Positions 7,896 through 18,005 of a DNA stretch of 64,000 nt are shown piece after piece. The stretch's first letter is position 1, and each line of letters starts with the position of its first letter. A program made the translations under genes and the position numbers. The notes beneath the pieces are model-generated. The model was given only the letters and a program-made list of their open reading frames with translations. It ran no database searches and was not told where the DNA came from. The DNA comes from Chloroflexota bacterium (GTDB lineage: Bacteria > Chloroflexota > Anaerolineae > UBA1429), in assembly GCA_019873625.1 (NCBI GenBank), contig JAIOAW010000001.1, forward strand, positions 124,001-188,000, written 5' to 3'.

Positions 7896-9664
7896 ACTAT
7901 GACGCGCTCACCCTCGCGGCCGTAAGCGAGGCGCTGAGGGCGAAATTGGTGGGCGGGCGCGTGCAGCGCGTGGTGCGGCCCTCGCCCCTTTCTATCGGCC
8001 TGGAGGTCTATACGGAGCGGCGCTACCAACTCCTTCTGAGCGCCGAGCCGCAAGGCCCGACCGCGCTCCTCAGCGATGAGAAACTGCGCCGAGGCACCGA
8101 AAAGCCCTCGCCGCTCCTTTTGCTCCTGCGCAAATATGTCGAGGGCGCTCGATTACGGGGCATCCATCAGCCAGAACTGGAGCGCGCCCTTCACATCCAC
8201 TTCGAGGGCGCCGAGGGCAAGGTAACCCTGGTGTGCGAATTGATGGGGCGCCTCAGCAACCTCATCCTCCTGGATGCCGGCGGCACGATCCTCGATGCGG
8301 CCAAGCGCATCTCCGCCGCCATCAACCGCCGCCGCACCATCTTGCCGGGCCAACCTTACCTGCCGCCGCCCGCCCAGGAGAAACTCCATCCCCTTACCGC
8401 CGATGAGCGGGCCTGGCTGAACGACCTCTTGGCGGCGGAAGGTCCCCTCTGGCGGCGCCTGGTGGAGATGGCCTTTGGCCTCAGCCCCACCCTAGCGCGC
8501 GAGGCGGTGTATCGGGCGAGCGGCGCAGTGGAGCCGCCTCCGCCGTGGGAGATGGCCCTCCTCACCGAGGTACTCCGCACCGCGCGGGACCTTTTGCGCC
8601 TCGCCGAGACGGGCGCCTGGGCGCCAAGCGTAGCCTACGAGGGGGAAGGGGCCGTTCGCCATGCCGTGGCCTACGCGCCCTATGCGCTGACCCACCTCGG
8701 AGACTATACCCCCTGTGAGACGATCGAAGAGGCCCTGCGCCGCTATATGCGCGACCGCGCCCCCGTCGAGGATATCGCTCAAGACCCTTACCTTGCCGCG
8801 CGGCGCCGCCTGAAGGAGATCATCGCCGAGGCCCAAGCCCGCCAACAGGCGCGGATAGATTCCCTGCGCAGGGAACTCCCCTCCCCAGAGGCCTTGGCCG
8901 CGCTCCAGTGGCGCGCCCAGGCCATCCTCGCTTTGGCCTGGCAAATCCAGCCAGGGCAGAGAGAACTCGTCGTGGAACCCTATGCCCTCACGGGCGACCC
9001 GGCCGATGCGCAGAAATCGCCGGTCGCCATTCCCCTCGACCCGGCGCTCTCGCCCGCCGAAAATGCCCAGGCCCTCTTTCGAGAGTACCGCAAAAGGCAG
9101 GCTGCCTTGGAAGAGATTCCCCCGCGCCTCGCCGAGGCCGAGATGGAACTGGCCTACCTTCAGCAACTCGCCACCGATGTAGACCTGGCCGAAAACCGCC
9201 CCCAACTGGAGGCCGTGGAACGCGCCCTGGCCGAGGCGGGTTACAGGCCGCGCGCGGCTGCCCTCAACCGCCGTCCGTCCACCCCTATGGCGGGGCCTTT
9301 GCGCGTTACCGCGCCGGATGGCACGCTCATCCTCATCGGGAAAAACAGCGCGCAAAATGCCGAGGTAACCTTTCGGCACGCCCATCCCGATGACCTATGG
9401 CTCCACGCGCATAACGTGCCCGGCGCCCATATCATCATCCGTTGCGAAGGGCGCCCAGTAGCCGAAGAGACGCTGATCTTAGCGGCCCAGTGGGCGGCCT
9501 ATTATTCGGCCAACCGCGCGATGCCGCGCGTGCCGGTGGATTATACCCTGCGCCGCTACGTGCGCCCCATTCCGGGCGGCCGGCCGGGGATGGTTACCTA
9601 CCGCGAAGAGCGCACGCTCATCGTCAGCCCGGCGCCGGCCCCCAAGGAGGCAGAACGCCGATGA
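7892..9664 (+). CDS. NFACT family protein (RqcH / fibronectin-binding A homologue)
   Basis: A 590-residue NFACT protein. It begins VNYDALTLAAVSEAL, has the ELMGRLSN block, a central coiled-coil with helix-hairpin region, and the NFACT-R/DUF814 domain near residues 460-570 (KNSAQNAEVTF, HPDDLWLHAHNVPGAH). Bacterial RqcH binds split 50S subunits with peptidyl-tRNA and recruits tRNA-Ala to tag stalled chains. The segment where RqcH proteins usually have Asp-Arg reads LERALHIHF, so the acid may be Glu here. The start is GTG 7892 with GGGGGAGGAGG upstream, overlapping the previous stop; the zincin gene downstream overlaps by ATGA. Confidence 0.9.
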   Translation: MNYDALTLAAVSEALRAKLVGGRVQRVVRPSPLSIGLEVYTERRYQLLLSAEPQGPTALLSDEKLRRGTEKPSPLLLLLRKYVEGARLRGIHQPELERALHIHFEGAEGKVTLVCELMGRLSNLILLDAGGTILDAAKRISAAINRRRTILPGQPYLPPPAQEKLHPLTADERAWLNDLLAAEGPLWRRLVEMAFGLSPTLAREAVYRASGAVEPPPPWEMALLTEVLRTARDLLRLAETGAWAPSVAYEGEGAVRHAVAYAPYALTHLGDYTPCETIEEALRRYMRDRAPVEDIAQDPYLAARRRLKEIIAEAQARQQARIDSLRRELPSPEALAALQWRAQAILALAWQIQPGQRELVVEPYALTGDPADAQKSPVAIPLDPALSPAENAQALFREYRKRQAALEEIPPRLAEAEMELAYLQQLATDVDLAENRPQLEAVERALAEAGYRPRAAALNRRPSTPMAGPLRVTAPDGTLILIGKNSAQNAEVTFRHAHPDDLWLHAHNVPGAHIIIRCEGRPVAEETLILAAQWAAYYSANRAMPRVPVDYTLRRYVRPIPGGRPGMVTYREERTLIVSPAPAPKEAERR

Positions 9665-10053
9665 CCGACCCTGAGCAGGATGCCCTTTCGGCCTTCGACC
9701 GCCTCGTAGACCGCGCCTTAGAAGACCTGCCGGCCTGGGTGCGGGAACGTATGGAGAACGTCGCCATCGTGGTGGCCGAGTGGCCCACGGCGGAGCAATT
9801 GCGCGCCGTGCGCACCCGGCAGGGCGAGCGCCCCGTGGGGATGCTCCTGGGGCTGTACGAGGGCATCCCCCTCACGCGGCGCAGTTACTACCACCTGGCC
9901 GCGCCGGATCGCATTACCCTCTTCCGGGGGCCGCTTCTCCTGGAGGCCCAACGCGAGGGCGACCTCGTGGGCCTCATTCGGCGCACCATCATCCACGAGA
10001 TCGCCCATCATTTCGGCTTTTCGGAAGACGCTCTGCGCAAACTGGGCTGCTGA
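9661..10053 (+). CDS. Minimal zincin metallopeptidase-family protein (DUF1025-like)
   Basis: A 130-residue protein with a minimal-zincin motif, HExxHxxGxxxD, at His112-Glu113, His116 and Asp123 (HEIAHHFGFSED). It fits the small cytoplasmic metallopeptidase family once called DUF1025, whose cleavage activity is not established. The start ATG 9661 overlaps the NFACT stop (ATGA), so the two are translated together; a link to ribosome rescue is an inference from this coupling. It ends 8 bases before the convergent penicillin-binding protein gene. Confidence 0.85.
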   Translation: MTDPEQDALSAFDRLVDRALEDLPAWVRERMENVAIVVAEWPTAEQLRAVRTRQGERPVGMLLGLYEGIPLTRRSYYHLAAPDRITLFRGPLLLEAQREGDLVGLIRRTIIHEIAHHFGFSEDALRKLGC

Positions 10054-10060
10054 ACCGCTC

Positions 10061-13000
10061 CTACCCCGTTTGGCGGCGCCATAAGGGCAAAAGGGCGCTG
10101 GTCTTTTCCTCTTTGGGCCGCTCGGGGATGACGTGCACGCGCACGCTCTCGCTTTTGACCTCGTTCCCTGCCGCGTCAAAGGCGACGACGTGAAGGGTAT
10201 GCGTCTCCGTATATCCCCTGCGAGAGACGACCGTCAACCCGCCGGAGGTCTCCACCTGGTACCCCCCTTGCGGGAACTGGATGACGCGCGTCGTCGTGAT
10301 GGCCTCCCCTTGTTGAACCGTACGGACGTAGACGCGGTTCGCCCCTTCTTGCACCACTTCTTCGCGGATTGTGCGATCCCCTTCCACGCTAAGGCGCGGT
10401 TCCGTAAGGCCGAAATCGCCCTTGGGGAGTTCATCCTTCAGCAGTTTGAGGTTCCAGCGCAAGGTATAGGGGGCCACAGTAGTAAACCCGAGGAGTTCGC
10501 CATCCATATAGAACTCCACCTTGCCCATCGAGATGTTATCCACCGCCGCCACCTGGATATTGATCCATTCGTCCTTGCCCATCTCGTACACCTGGTCGGG
10601 CGTGGGGTGGATGATCTCGGCCACGGGAGGCGTGTTATCCACGCGCACTTGGATGGAAAACTCCCTCGGCACGCCCCCATCGAGGACGTTGAGTTGCAGG
10701 GTATAGAGGCCGTCTCCCAGTGCTGTGGTATCCCAATACTCGAGGACGCCGTTCTCCACGCGATGGCCGTGATCTGGCCCGATGCGTTGCCAAGAGCCTG
10801 ACCCAAAACCGGGGCTGTATTGCAAGAAGTAATTCTGCTGCGCCCCCGCGCGCGCATTCCCCACGATGGGCACAAGGCCGCGCACGATGGCAAATTGCTT
10901 CGGCTCGATGATCGCCACATCGGCGTGGGTTAGGTTGGGGCCGTGCAAATCACAATATTCCTTGGGCGGCTGAGGAATGCCCTGCTCGCGCACCCAGTCC
11001 GCCGCTTCGGGCGGATAAATCTCAAAGACGCGCACCTCCACCTCTTCGGGCGGGCAATACGGCGTGGCCAACTTGCCCGAAACCCGATCGATGCGGAAAG
11101 GCTGATGCACATCGTCCTTTTCAGTGGGCACGGTGCCCTCGATAAAAATCTCCTGAATGCGCGCCCCCGAATATTCCGTGGGCAATTTGCCCGAGGTCGC
11201 ATCCACAATCGCCGTGACGATGCCGGGCGGCCGCGCAAAGGTTTCCACGGGCAGGCCGTCATGCAAATACAGCATGATCTTTTGCCAGAGCGGCCCCGCC
11301 ACGCGCACGCCGGAGCCATTCTCCATCGCCTCATAGTTCGTATTGCCTACCCACACGCCCACGACGTATTGTGGCGTGTAACCCATCGCCCAGCCATCGT
11401 GGTAATCGTTCGTGGTGCCCGTCTTGGCGGCCACGGGGCGGTCGGGCAGGGTCAACGGGTTATCCACGCCAAAGGCGGGGGCGCGGGCCTTGTTGTCGGA
11501 AAGGATATCCGTAATGAGATAGGCCACCTCGGGCCGGATGACTTCTTGGCGCTGCGGCTTGTATTCATAAAGGACGCGCCCTTGGGCATCCGTCACCTTC
11601 AAGATGGCCACCGGGTCGAGCCGGCGGTAGCCGGGCCGCCACTGTTCTTCGGGCACCGGCTCGCCCACCATCGTGCCGCCATTGGCAAACACGCTAAAAC
11701 CAAACGTATGGTCGAGCAGGCTCACTTCCCCGCTCCCCAGCCCCAGCGAAAGGCCATAACTCGGTTCATTCAGCGTGTTGATGCCCATCGCATGGGCCGT
11801 CGCCAAGACGTTCGCCACACCTACCTTCTGCGTCATAGCCACGGCGGGCACATTGTACGAACAGGCCAAGGCGCGCCGCAGGAGCATCGGCCCGTGAAAG
11901 GTGCGCGAATAGTTCTCGGGCACATAGGGCGCCAAATTGTACGGGTCGGGGAAACTCGTGCGCACGTCCATCACCATGGTGGCGGGCGTATAGCCCTGGA
12001 CAAAGGCCGTCGCGTAGACGTACGGCTTGAAACTCGATCCAGGCTGGCGGGGCGCGAGGGCCATATTCACCTGCCCGTCAATAGAGGGATCATCATAGTT
12101 CACGCTGCCCACCATCGCCCGAATTTCGGCCGTCTTGGCATCCAAAATGACTACCGCGGCATTATGCGCGTTGTACTTTTCTGAAATAGCCGCGATGTGC
12201 TCGCGCGCAGCCTCCTGGGCAAAGTTCTGCATATCCACATCGAGCGAGGTGATGACGTTCAAGCCGCCGTTGTAGACGAGGTCTGCCCCGTAGCGGTAAA
12301 CGAGCAAATCGCGCACGTAAAAGACAAAGTGCGGCGCCGTAATCCCCCTTTGCCGAGAAGCCAAGACGATGGGCTGCTGCTTGGCCTGCCAGGCCTCTTC
12401 CGGCGTGATGTAGCCCTGCTGGGCCATCGTATCCAAGACGATCTCTTGGCGGCGTTTGGCCTCCGCCGGGCGATCGAAGGGGTTCATCGCCGGAGATTGC
12501 CCCAGAGGCACGAGCATAGCCGCCTCGGCCAGGGTGAGGTCCTCCACATGCTTGCCAAAATAGGTCTGCGCAGCCGCCTCTACGCCGTAAGAAAGGTGAC
12601 CGTAAAAGATGGTGTTCAGGTACCATTCCAAAATCTTGTCTCGCCCTTCGACGCCGGGGTAGAGGCGGCTCAACTCCACCGTCAGGACGATTTCCTTGAT
12701 CTTGCGCGAATAACTGCGCTCCATACGCTCTTCTGGCGTCATAATGACGTTGCGGATGAGTTGCTGGGGGATGGAACTCCCTCCCCCAGCGTCTTGGCCG
12801 CGGATCTCTCCCCAGATGGCGCGGGCGATGCCCTCCCAGTTGATGCCGGCTGGGTTCGTGTAAAAGGTCTTATCCTCCATCGCGATGGTGGCATTGCGCA
12901 GATGCATCGGGATGCGTGAGAGGGGCACCCAAGTGCGCAGGCCCCCTTCGGTGGGCATTATCTCGTACAGCAGGTATTGGCCCGTCCGATCGTAGAGGCG

Positions 13001-13225
13001 CGTGCTCTGGGCAGCCGTCATCGTGCGGCGGCTGATCTCCTCCGCCGAAGGGAGGTCTTTGACGTACGAGAGATACACCCCGGCCACCGATACAGCCCCC
13101 GCCACCACAAGCCCCAAGGCGGCGAAAAGGGAAGCCGCCATCAGGCCCAGAACAAAGCGGAGGGCTAAAAGCCCTCCACTCCGTTTCTTGGGATGCGCAC
13201 GATGCACCAACAGGATCGTGTTCAT
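10061..13225 (-). CDS. Class A penicillin-binding protein (bifunctional GT51 glycosyltransferase / transpeptidase)
   Basis: A 1054-residue peptidoglycan synthase. A cytoplasmic tail and one membrane span (about 20-52) precede a GT51 domain (about 85-260; catalytic Glu in AMEDKTF, Glu117; GGSSIPQQL) and a transpeptidase domain with S397-x-x-K400, S456-Y-N458 and K601-T-G603. About 350 extra C-terminal residues form Ig-like or beta-sandwich extracellular domains, longer than in E. coli PBP1a. It starts only 3 bases after the rpoC stop, with no room for its own promoter there, so it is likely transcribed with rpoC. It assembles and cross-links glycan strands outside the membrane. Confidence 0.94.
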   Translation of the reverse strand: MNTILLVHRAHPKKRSGGLLALRFVLGLMAASLFAALGLVVAGAVSVAGVYLSYVKDLPSAEEISRRTMTAAQSTRLYDRTGQYLLYEIMPTEGGLRTWVPLSRIPMHLRNATIAMEDKTFYTNPAGINWEGIARAIWGEIRGQDAGGGSSIPQQLIRNVIMTPEERMERSYSRKIKEIVLTVELSRLYPGVEGRDKILEWYLNTIFYGHLSYGVEAAAQTYFGKHVEDLTLAEAAMLVPLGQSPAMNPFDRPAEAKRRQEIVLDTMAQQGYITPEEAWQAKQQPIVLASRQRGITAPHFVFYVRDLLVYRYGADLVYNGGLNVITSLDVDMQNFAQEAAREHIAAISEKYNAHNAAVVILDAKTAEIRAMVGSVNYDDPSIDGQVNMALAPRQPGSSFKPYVYATAFVQGYTPATMVMDVRTSFPDPYNLAPYVPENYSRTFHGPMLLRRALACSYNVPAVAMTQKVGVANVLATAHAMGINTLNEPSYGLSLGLGSGEVSLLDHTFGFSVFANGGTMVGEPVPEEQWRPGYRRLDPVAILKVTDAQGRVLYEYKPQRQEVIRPEVAYLITDILSDNKARAPAFGVDNPLTLPDRPVAAKTGTTNDYHDGWAMGYTPQYVVGVWVGNTNYEAMENGSGVRVAGPLWQKIMLYLHDGLPVETFARPPGIVTAIVDATSGKLPTEYSGARIQEIFIEGTVPTEKDDVHQPFRIDRVSGKLATPYCPPEEVEVRVFEIYPPEAADWVREQGIPQPPKEYCDLHGPNLTHADVAIIEPKQFAIVRGLVPIVGNARAGAQQNYFLQYSPGFGSGSWQRIGPDHGHRVENGVLEYWDTTALGDGLYTLQLNVLDGGVPREFSIQVRVDNTPPVAEIIHPTPDQVYEMGKDEWINIQVAAVDNISMGKVEFYMDGELLGFTTVAPYTLRWNLKLLKDELPKGDFGLTEPRLSVEGDRTIREEVVQEGANRVYVRTVQQGEAITTTRVIQFPQGGYQVETSGGLTVVSRRGYTETHTLHVVAFDAAGNEVKSESVRVHVIPERPKEEKTSALLPLWRRQTG

Positions 13226-13228
13226 CGC

Positions 13229-16200
13229 TTAGAATTCGTCCTCGTCATCCAGGTCGTGGTCATCCTCGTCTTCGTTTTCGTCATCGTCCTCTTCGAGGTC
13301 GGTCAAAGCCTCAAAAGAGAGCGACGGCCGGCCGAGTTCCCGTTCGCGCTTTTTGGCGAGAAAGACCGCGTCAAGCGCGTCGAGTTCGCTCGTCAACCCA
13401 GGGCCAAAGAGGTCCTCGTCGAAGGCGCTCATCGTCTCGAATTCCACCGGGGCCTTCTTGGCCTCCGCCTCTTCTTCAGTCTCCTCATGGGCCCGCGCGG
13501 CAAACCCCGTACCCGCCGGAATCAACTTGCCGATGAGGACGCACTCTTTGAGGCCGCGCAGTTCATCCACCTTGCCCTCCACAGCGGCGCTGGCCAGGAC
13601 GCTGATGGTATGCTGGAAGGAAGCCGCCGAAAGGAAACTATCGGTGGCCAGTGCGGCCCGGGTGATGCCCATCACCACCGGCTCGGCCGTGGCCGGCGTA
13701 CCGCCGCGCTCGATGATCTCCTGGTTGACGCGCTCGAATTCGAGGCGATCCACCAGTTGCCCGGGCAGGTACTCGCTATCGCCGGAATTGGTTACCCGCA
13801 CGCGGCGCAACATCTGGCGGATGATCACCTCGATGTGCTTATCGTTGATGACCACGCCCTGCGAGCGGTACACCTTTTGGATTTCGACGAGCAGATAGGT
13901 GCGCACCGCCTCCACGCCCAAAATGGCCATCAACTCGTGCGGGTTCTTGGAGCCTTCGGTGATCATATCGCCCGGCTCGACCCAAGCGCCGTGGCCCACC
14001 TTGAGTTGCGCTGTGATGGGCACTTCGTACTCGCGCTCGATGCGCTGCTCATAGATGATCACCACGCGCCCCTCTTCGAGGCTGACGCGCCCCGAAGCGC
14101 GAGCCAAAATCGGCTCGGCGCCCTCTTCGGTGGCGAGCGGCGCGCCCTCTTCCACCTCTTGGCCGTCTTCCACCACGACGGTATAGCCTTCGGGCACCTC
14201 ATGCGGAACGCGCTTGATCTGCTCGTTGACGATGCGCGCCCAGCGCTGGTCGCCCTGTTCGCGGATCTCCACCCGCCCAGGGATATCGGCGATGATCGCC
14301 TGCCCCTTGGGAATGCGCGCCTCGAACAGTTCCTGCACGCGCGGCAGGCCCTGGGTGATGTCGCTCGTGCCCGCCACACCGCCGGTGTGGAAGGTGCGCA
14401 GGGTCAACTGCGTGCCCGGCTCGCCGATGGATTGCGCCGCGATGATGCCCACGGCTTCGCCGAGTTTGACCACCGTGTTGCGCCCCAAATCCAACCCGTA
14501 GCAGCGGACGCACAGCCCATGTTGCAGGGCACAAGTCATCGGCGAACGCACCGTGACCTTCTTGATCTTGGTCTGGCGTTCGATGCGCCGCGCCATAGCA
14601 TGGTCAATCAACTCGTTGCGATCTACGAGCACCTCGCCCGTCTGCGGGTCCACAATCGGCTCCGCCGCAAAACGGCCGGCAATGCGTTCCGTAAAAGATT
14701 CCGCGGCCTCTTTGGATGTCTCGCGGTCAATGACGATGCCCTGGGTGGTGCCGCAATCTTCGGCGTTGATGATGACATCCTGCGCCACGTCCACCAGGCG
14801 CCGCGTCAGGTAACCCGCGTCGGCCGTGCGCAGGGCCGTATCGGCCAAGCCCTTGCGGCCACCGTGCGTCGAGATAAAGTACTCCAGAGAGGTCAACCCC
14901 TCGCGGAAGTTCGACTGGATCGGCAGCGAGATGATGCGCCCGGAGGGGTCGGCCATCAGGCCGCGCATACCGGCCAACTGGCGGATGGGCGTCAACCCAC
15001 CCTTGGTGGAACCCGAGTTAACCATAAACCCCAACGAACTGTAAGGATCCAACTCGCGGGCCACGGCCGCCGTAACCTCATCGGTGGCCTCGGTCCACAA
15101 TTCCACCGTCTTCTGGTAGCGTTCGTTCTCGGTGATGAGGCCGCGGCGGTACTGCCGCTCCACCTCGGCCACACGGGCGTTCACCTCTTCGAGGATGCGC
15201 GCCTTCTCGGGGGGCACGCGGATGTCATCTACGGCGATGGTCGTGCCGGAGCGCGTCGCATATTCGAAGCCGATATCCTTGATGGCATCCACCACCTGGG
15301 CGGTGCCTTCCATGCCCAGTTTCTCATATACGCGCGCCACGAGTTCTTTCAGTTCGCCCTTGCCGAGCGTCTCGTTCACGAAACGCAATTCTTCCGGCAA
15401 GATGGCATTGAACAGGACGCGCCCCACCGAGGTTTCGATGAGTTCCGGCTCTTTGCCGGGGGCCTGATAGTAGAACTTGATGGGCGCATGGATGTGCACC
15501 ACGCCGAGCCGATAGGCGAGTTCCACCTCTTCAAATGAGCCAAAGACCATCCCCTCGCCCTTGACGCCGGGGCGCATCGTGGTCATATAGTAGCAGCCGA
15601 GCACCATATCCTTCGAAGGGCCAACCTCCGGTTCGCCGTTGGCCGGGCGCAGGAGGTTGCGGCTCGAGAGCATCAACTCGCGCGCCTCGCGCACGGCCGC
15701 CTCGGAAAGGGGCACGTGCACGGCCATCTGGTCGCCGTCGAAATCCGCATTAAAGGCCGAGCATACCAAGGGGTGAATCTGGATGGCGTTCCCCTCGATG
15801 AGCACCGGCTCAAAGGCCTGGATGCCCAAGCGGTGCAAGGTGGGCGCGCGGTTCAACAGGACCGGGCGCGTCTTGATGACCTCTTCCAACACGCCCCAGA
15901 CTTCGGGCGCCTCGCGCTCGATGAGACGCTTGGCCCCCTTGACGTTGATGGCATAGTTGTATTCCACCAACTTGTGCATCACAAAGGGGCGAAAGAGTTC
16001 GAGCGCCATTCGCTTGGGCAAGCCACACTGGTGCAGTTTAAGGTTCGGCCCCACCACGATGACCGAACGCCCCGAGTAATCCACGCGCTTGCCCAACAGG
16101 TTACGGCGGAAGCGCCCCTGCTTGCCCTTGAGCATATCCGAAAGCGACTTGAGTTGGCGCCGCCCCCTGAGCGAGATCGCTTTGCCGCGGCGGCTGTTAT

Positions 16201-17623
16201 CAATGAGCGAATCCACCGCCTCTTGGAGCATACGCTTTTCGTTGCGCACGATGACCTCAGGCGCCTGGAGTTGAATCAGGTGCTTGAGGCGGTTGTTGCG
16301 GTTCACCACGCGGCGGTAAAGGTCGTTCAGGTCGCTCGTGGCAAAACGGCCGCCATCCAACTGCACCATAGGCCGCAGCGCGGGCGGGATGACGGGCAGG
16401 ACCTTGAGGATCATCCATTCCGGCCGGTTGCCCGATTTGCGCAGGGCCTCTACCACCTGCAAGCGCTTGATGGCCTTCTTGCGGCGCTGCTTGGAGCGAG
16501 AAGAACGAATCTCTTCGCGCAGTTCGGCGGCCATCTCGTCGAGGTTGATGCGCGAGACGATATCGTAAATCGCCTCGGCGCCCATACCGGCGGTGAACAC
16601 GCGCCCCCACTTTTTGTTCAGTTCTTGATAGGCCGTCTCGTTCAACAGCATCTTGGGGGCAAGGCTCAAGAGTTCGTCGCGGTCGGCCTCGTAACGCGCG
16701 GTGATTTCGGCGATCTTTTTCTCGAGGGTGCTTTGCAGGCTCTCGCGCCGTTCTTCGGCCTCTTGGGCGGCCTGCTGTTCGGCCTCGCCCAGCGGCTTCA
16801 GAAGCCGCTCCTGCTCGAGGGCGAACTGCTCCTCCAGGCGCGTCAATTCATCCTGCACAGCCTTGTTGAGTTGGGCGATGTGCTCGCGGGCGATGGTCTC
16901 GCCCTCATAGGCAATCACCTCGCCCGTGGGCGCAAAGACGATATCTTCGGGCGTTTCCTGGTCTCGCCAGGCATCGAGCAGGGCGCGCACGCGCGCCGCC
17001 TCGTCCATCACATGCTCGATAGCCGCATCGCGCCGCTTCTGGACTTCTTCCAAAATGCGCTGCTGGCGGAGTTCCGTCTCGCGCGCCACCTCAGAAAGGG
17101 TCTCTTCCAGGGCTTCCGTCGAGGCCTCGCTCTCTTTGGTGAGGCGAGCGATCTCGCGGTTCATCTCTTCCTCCAGGCGGTGCAGGGCGCGCTGGCGGGC
17201 CTCTTCATCCACCGAGGTGATCACGTACTGCGCATAATACAGCACGCGGTCGAGGTTCCGCTGAGACATATTCAGGAGAAGGCCGAGGTAACTCGGCGAG
17301 CGCCGTGTATACCAAATGTGCGCGATGGGCGTGGCCAGGGCAATATGCCCCATACGTTCGCGGCGCACGCGCGAATGGGTTACCTCCACGCCGCACTTGT
17401 CGCAGATGATCCCGCGGAAGCGCACCTTCTTGTACTTTCCGCAGTAGCACTGCCAATCCTTGGTCGGCCCAAAGATCGCCTCGCAGAACAGGCCATCTTT
17501 TTCGGGGCGCAGCCTACGGTAGTTGATCGTCTCAGGCTTGGTGACTTCACCGTAAGACCAAGAGAGGATCTGTTCCGGAGAGGCCAGGCTAATCCGCAAA
17601 CTTTTGATATCGTTGAGTTCCAA
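13229..17623 (-). CDS. rpoC: DNA-directed RNA polymerase subunit beta'
   Basis: A 1464-residue beta' subunit. The N-terminal zinc site is Cys59, Cys61, Cys74, Cys77; the catalytic loop NADFDGDQM has Asp627, Asp629 and Asp631; the second zinc site includes [11 protein letters not shown]. Between about residues 138 and 370 lies a Glu/Arg/Gln-rich coiled-coil insertion at a place where lineage inserts are known (for example in Thermus). The last 25 residues are almost all acidic. The start is TTG 17623 with AGGAGG five bases upstream. rpoB is not adjacent: the upstream neighbour is the divergent lgt gene. A consensus promoter and a structured leader precede it. Confidence 0.97.
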   Translation of the reverse strand: MELNDIKSLRISLASPEQILSWSYGEVTKPETINYRRLRPEKDGLFCEAIFGPTKDWQCYCGKYKKVRFRGIICDKCGVEVTHSRVRRERMGHIALATPIAHIWYTRRSPSYLGLLLNMSQRNLDRVLYYAQYVITSVDEEARQRALHRLEEEMNREIARLTKESEASTEALEETLSEVARETELRQQRILEEVQKRRDAAIEHVMDEAARVRALLDAWRDQETPEDIVFAPTGEVIAYEGETIAREHIAQLNKAVQDELTRLEEQFALEQERLLKPLGEAEQQAAQEAEERRESLQSTLEKKIAEITARYEADRDELLSLAPKMLLNETAYQELNKKWGRVFTAGMGAEAIYDIVSRINLDEMAAELREEIRSSRSKQRRKKAIKRLQVVEALRKSGNRPEWMILKVLPVIPPALRPMVQLDGGRFATSDLNDLYRRVVNRNNRLKHLIQLQAPEVIVRNEKRMLQEAVDSLIDNSRRGKAISLRGRRQLKSLSDMLKGKQGRFRRNLLGKRVDYSGRSVIVVGPNLKLHQCGLPKRMALELFRPFVMHKLVEYNYAINVKGAKRLIEREAPEVWGVLEEVIKTRPVLLNRAPTLHRLGIQAFEPVLIEGNAIQIHPLVCSAFNADFDGDQMAVHVPLSEAAVREARELMLSSRNLLRPANGEPEVGPSKDMVLGCYYMTTMRPGVKGEGMVFGSFEEVELAYRLGVVHIHAPIKFYYQAPGKEPELIETSVGRVLFNAILPEELRFVNETLGKGELKELVARVYEKLGMEGTAQVVDAIKDIGFEYATRSGTTIAVDDIRVPPEKARILEEVNARVAEVERQYRRGLITENERYQKTVELWTEATDEVTAAVARELDPYSSLGFMVNSGSTKGGLTPIRQLAGMRGLMADPSGRIISLPIQSNFREGLTSLEYFISTHGGRKGLADTALRTADAGYLTRRLVDVAQDVIINAEDCGTTQGIVIDRETSKEAAESFTERIAGRFAAEPIVDPQTGEVLVDRNELIDHAMARRIERQTKIKKVTVRSPMTCALQHGLCVRCYGLDLGRNTVVKLGEAVGIIAAQSIGEPGTQLTLRTFHTGGVAGTSDITQGLPRVQELFEARIPKGQAIIADIPGRVEIREQGDQRWARIVNEQIKRVPHEVPEGYTVVVEDGQEVEEGAPLATEEGAEPILARASGRVSLEEGRVVIIYEQRIEREYEVPITAQLKVGHGAWVEPGDMITEGSKNPHELMAILGVEAVRTYLLVEIQKVYRSQGVVINDKHIEVIIRQMLRRVRVTNSGDSEYLPGQLVDRLEFERVNQEIIERGGTPATAEPVVMGITRAALATDSFLSAASFQHTISVLASAAVEGKVDELRGLKECVLIGKLIPAGTGFAARAHEETEEEAEAKKAPVEFETMSAFDEDLFGPGLTSELDALDAVFLAKKRERELGRPSLSFEALTDLEEDDDENEDEDDHDLDDEDEF

Positions 17624-17692
17624 GGTGTCCTCCTATCCGATGCGTGCCGGTGTGGACTCGCCTTTGCTGATGTTCCGGGGCAATGTAAAGCC

Positions 17693-17768
17693 GATCAACC
17701 CCTTTCGCCTTCGCGAAATGCAGCGCATACGGGGCGAAAGGGGTGAACGGCTTCCATCACGGTTGATC
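17693..17768 (-). promoter_or_regulatory. Structured 5' leader of rpoC
   Basis: Between the rpoC promoter and start codon two nested complementary blocks can form a 17-bp helix: GATCAACC (17693-17700) pairs with GGTTGATC (17761-17768), and CCTTTCGCC (17701-17709) with GGCGAAAGG (17733-17741), leaving a 19-base bulge on one side and a 23-base apical loop containing ATGC/GCAT and TTCGCGAA. A separate 6-bp hairpin lies nearer the promoter (17796-17812). The position suggests a cis-acting RNA, perhaps autoregulatory, attenuating or processing; no known riboswitch or ribosomal leader is recognised. Confidence 0.55.
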
Positions 17769-17795
17769 GTCTTCTCACCTTGTATAAAAGAGGAA

Positions 17796-17812
17796 TGCGC
17801 TCTTGAAGCGCA
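17796..17812 (-). other. Small hairpin in the rpoC leader
   Basis: TGCGCT / AGCGCA, a six-base-pair stem with a five-base loop, about 30 bases after the predicted rpoC transcript start. Confidence 0.4.
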
Positions 17813-17841
17813 CATAGAGAGGCCTAATCGCAAGCCACTAT

Positions 17842-17868
17842 ATTATATGCTTTTTGGAAAATTGTCAA
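17842..17868 (-). promoter_or_regulatory. Promoter of rpoC
   Basis: On the minus strand a perfect TTGACA and a perfect TATAAT separated by 15 bases (17 if TAATAT is used as -10). The surrounding 40 bases are AT-rich in an otherwise GC-rich region. The predicted leader is about 210 bases. Confidence 0.75.
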
Positions 17869-17915
17869 AAATGCTCTTGCCGCCCTTTCGCGCCTCCGGA
17901 ATAACGCCATAGCAT

Positions 17916-17943
17916 TTGGCCGCAGGGGGGCGCGGTGTATAAT
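17916..17943 (+). promoter_or_regulatory. Promoter of lgt
   Basis: A perfect TATAAT at 17938-17943 with a weak TTGGCC 16 bases upstream; the lgt ATG follows 62 bases later. With the divergent rpoC promoter it accounts for the 382-base gap 17624-18005, which holds no gene. Confidence 0.55.
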
Positions 17944-18005
17944 AAGGGCGCTCGGCGGCGAGCCGCTTGCGTGCGGCGCCCCACCTTTGGCCTAACGGAG
18001 GCACT

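Noticed and set aside
10943-12184. 413-codon open frame opposite the penicillin-binding protein gene
   Set aside because: Antisense shadow of conserved GT51/transpeptidase coding sequence; His/Arg-rich translation with no family.
13193-15538. Long plus-strand open frame (about 780 codons) opposite rpoC
   Set aside because: It is antisense to an unmistakable rpoC; such frames arise from high GC and codon bias, and the translation has no domain.
15716-17746. Second long plus-strand open frame (about 676 codons) opposite rpoC
   Set aside because: Same reason; it is the mirror of conserved beta' sequence and lacks a ribosome site.
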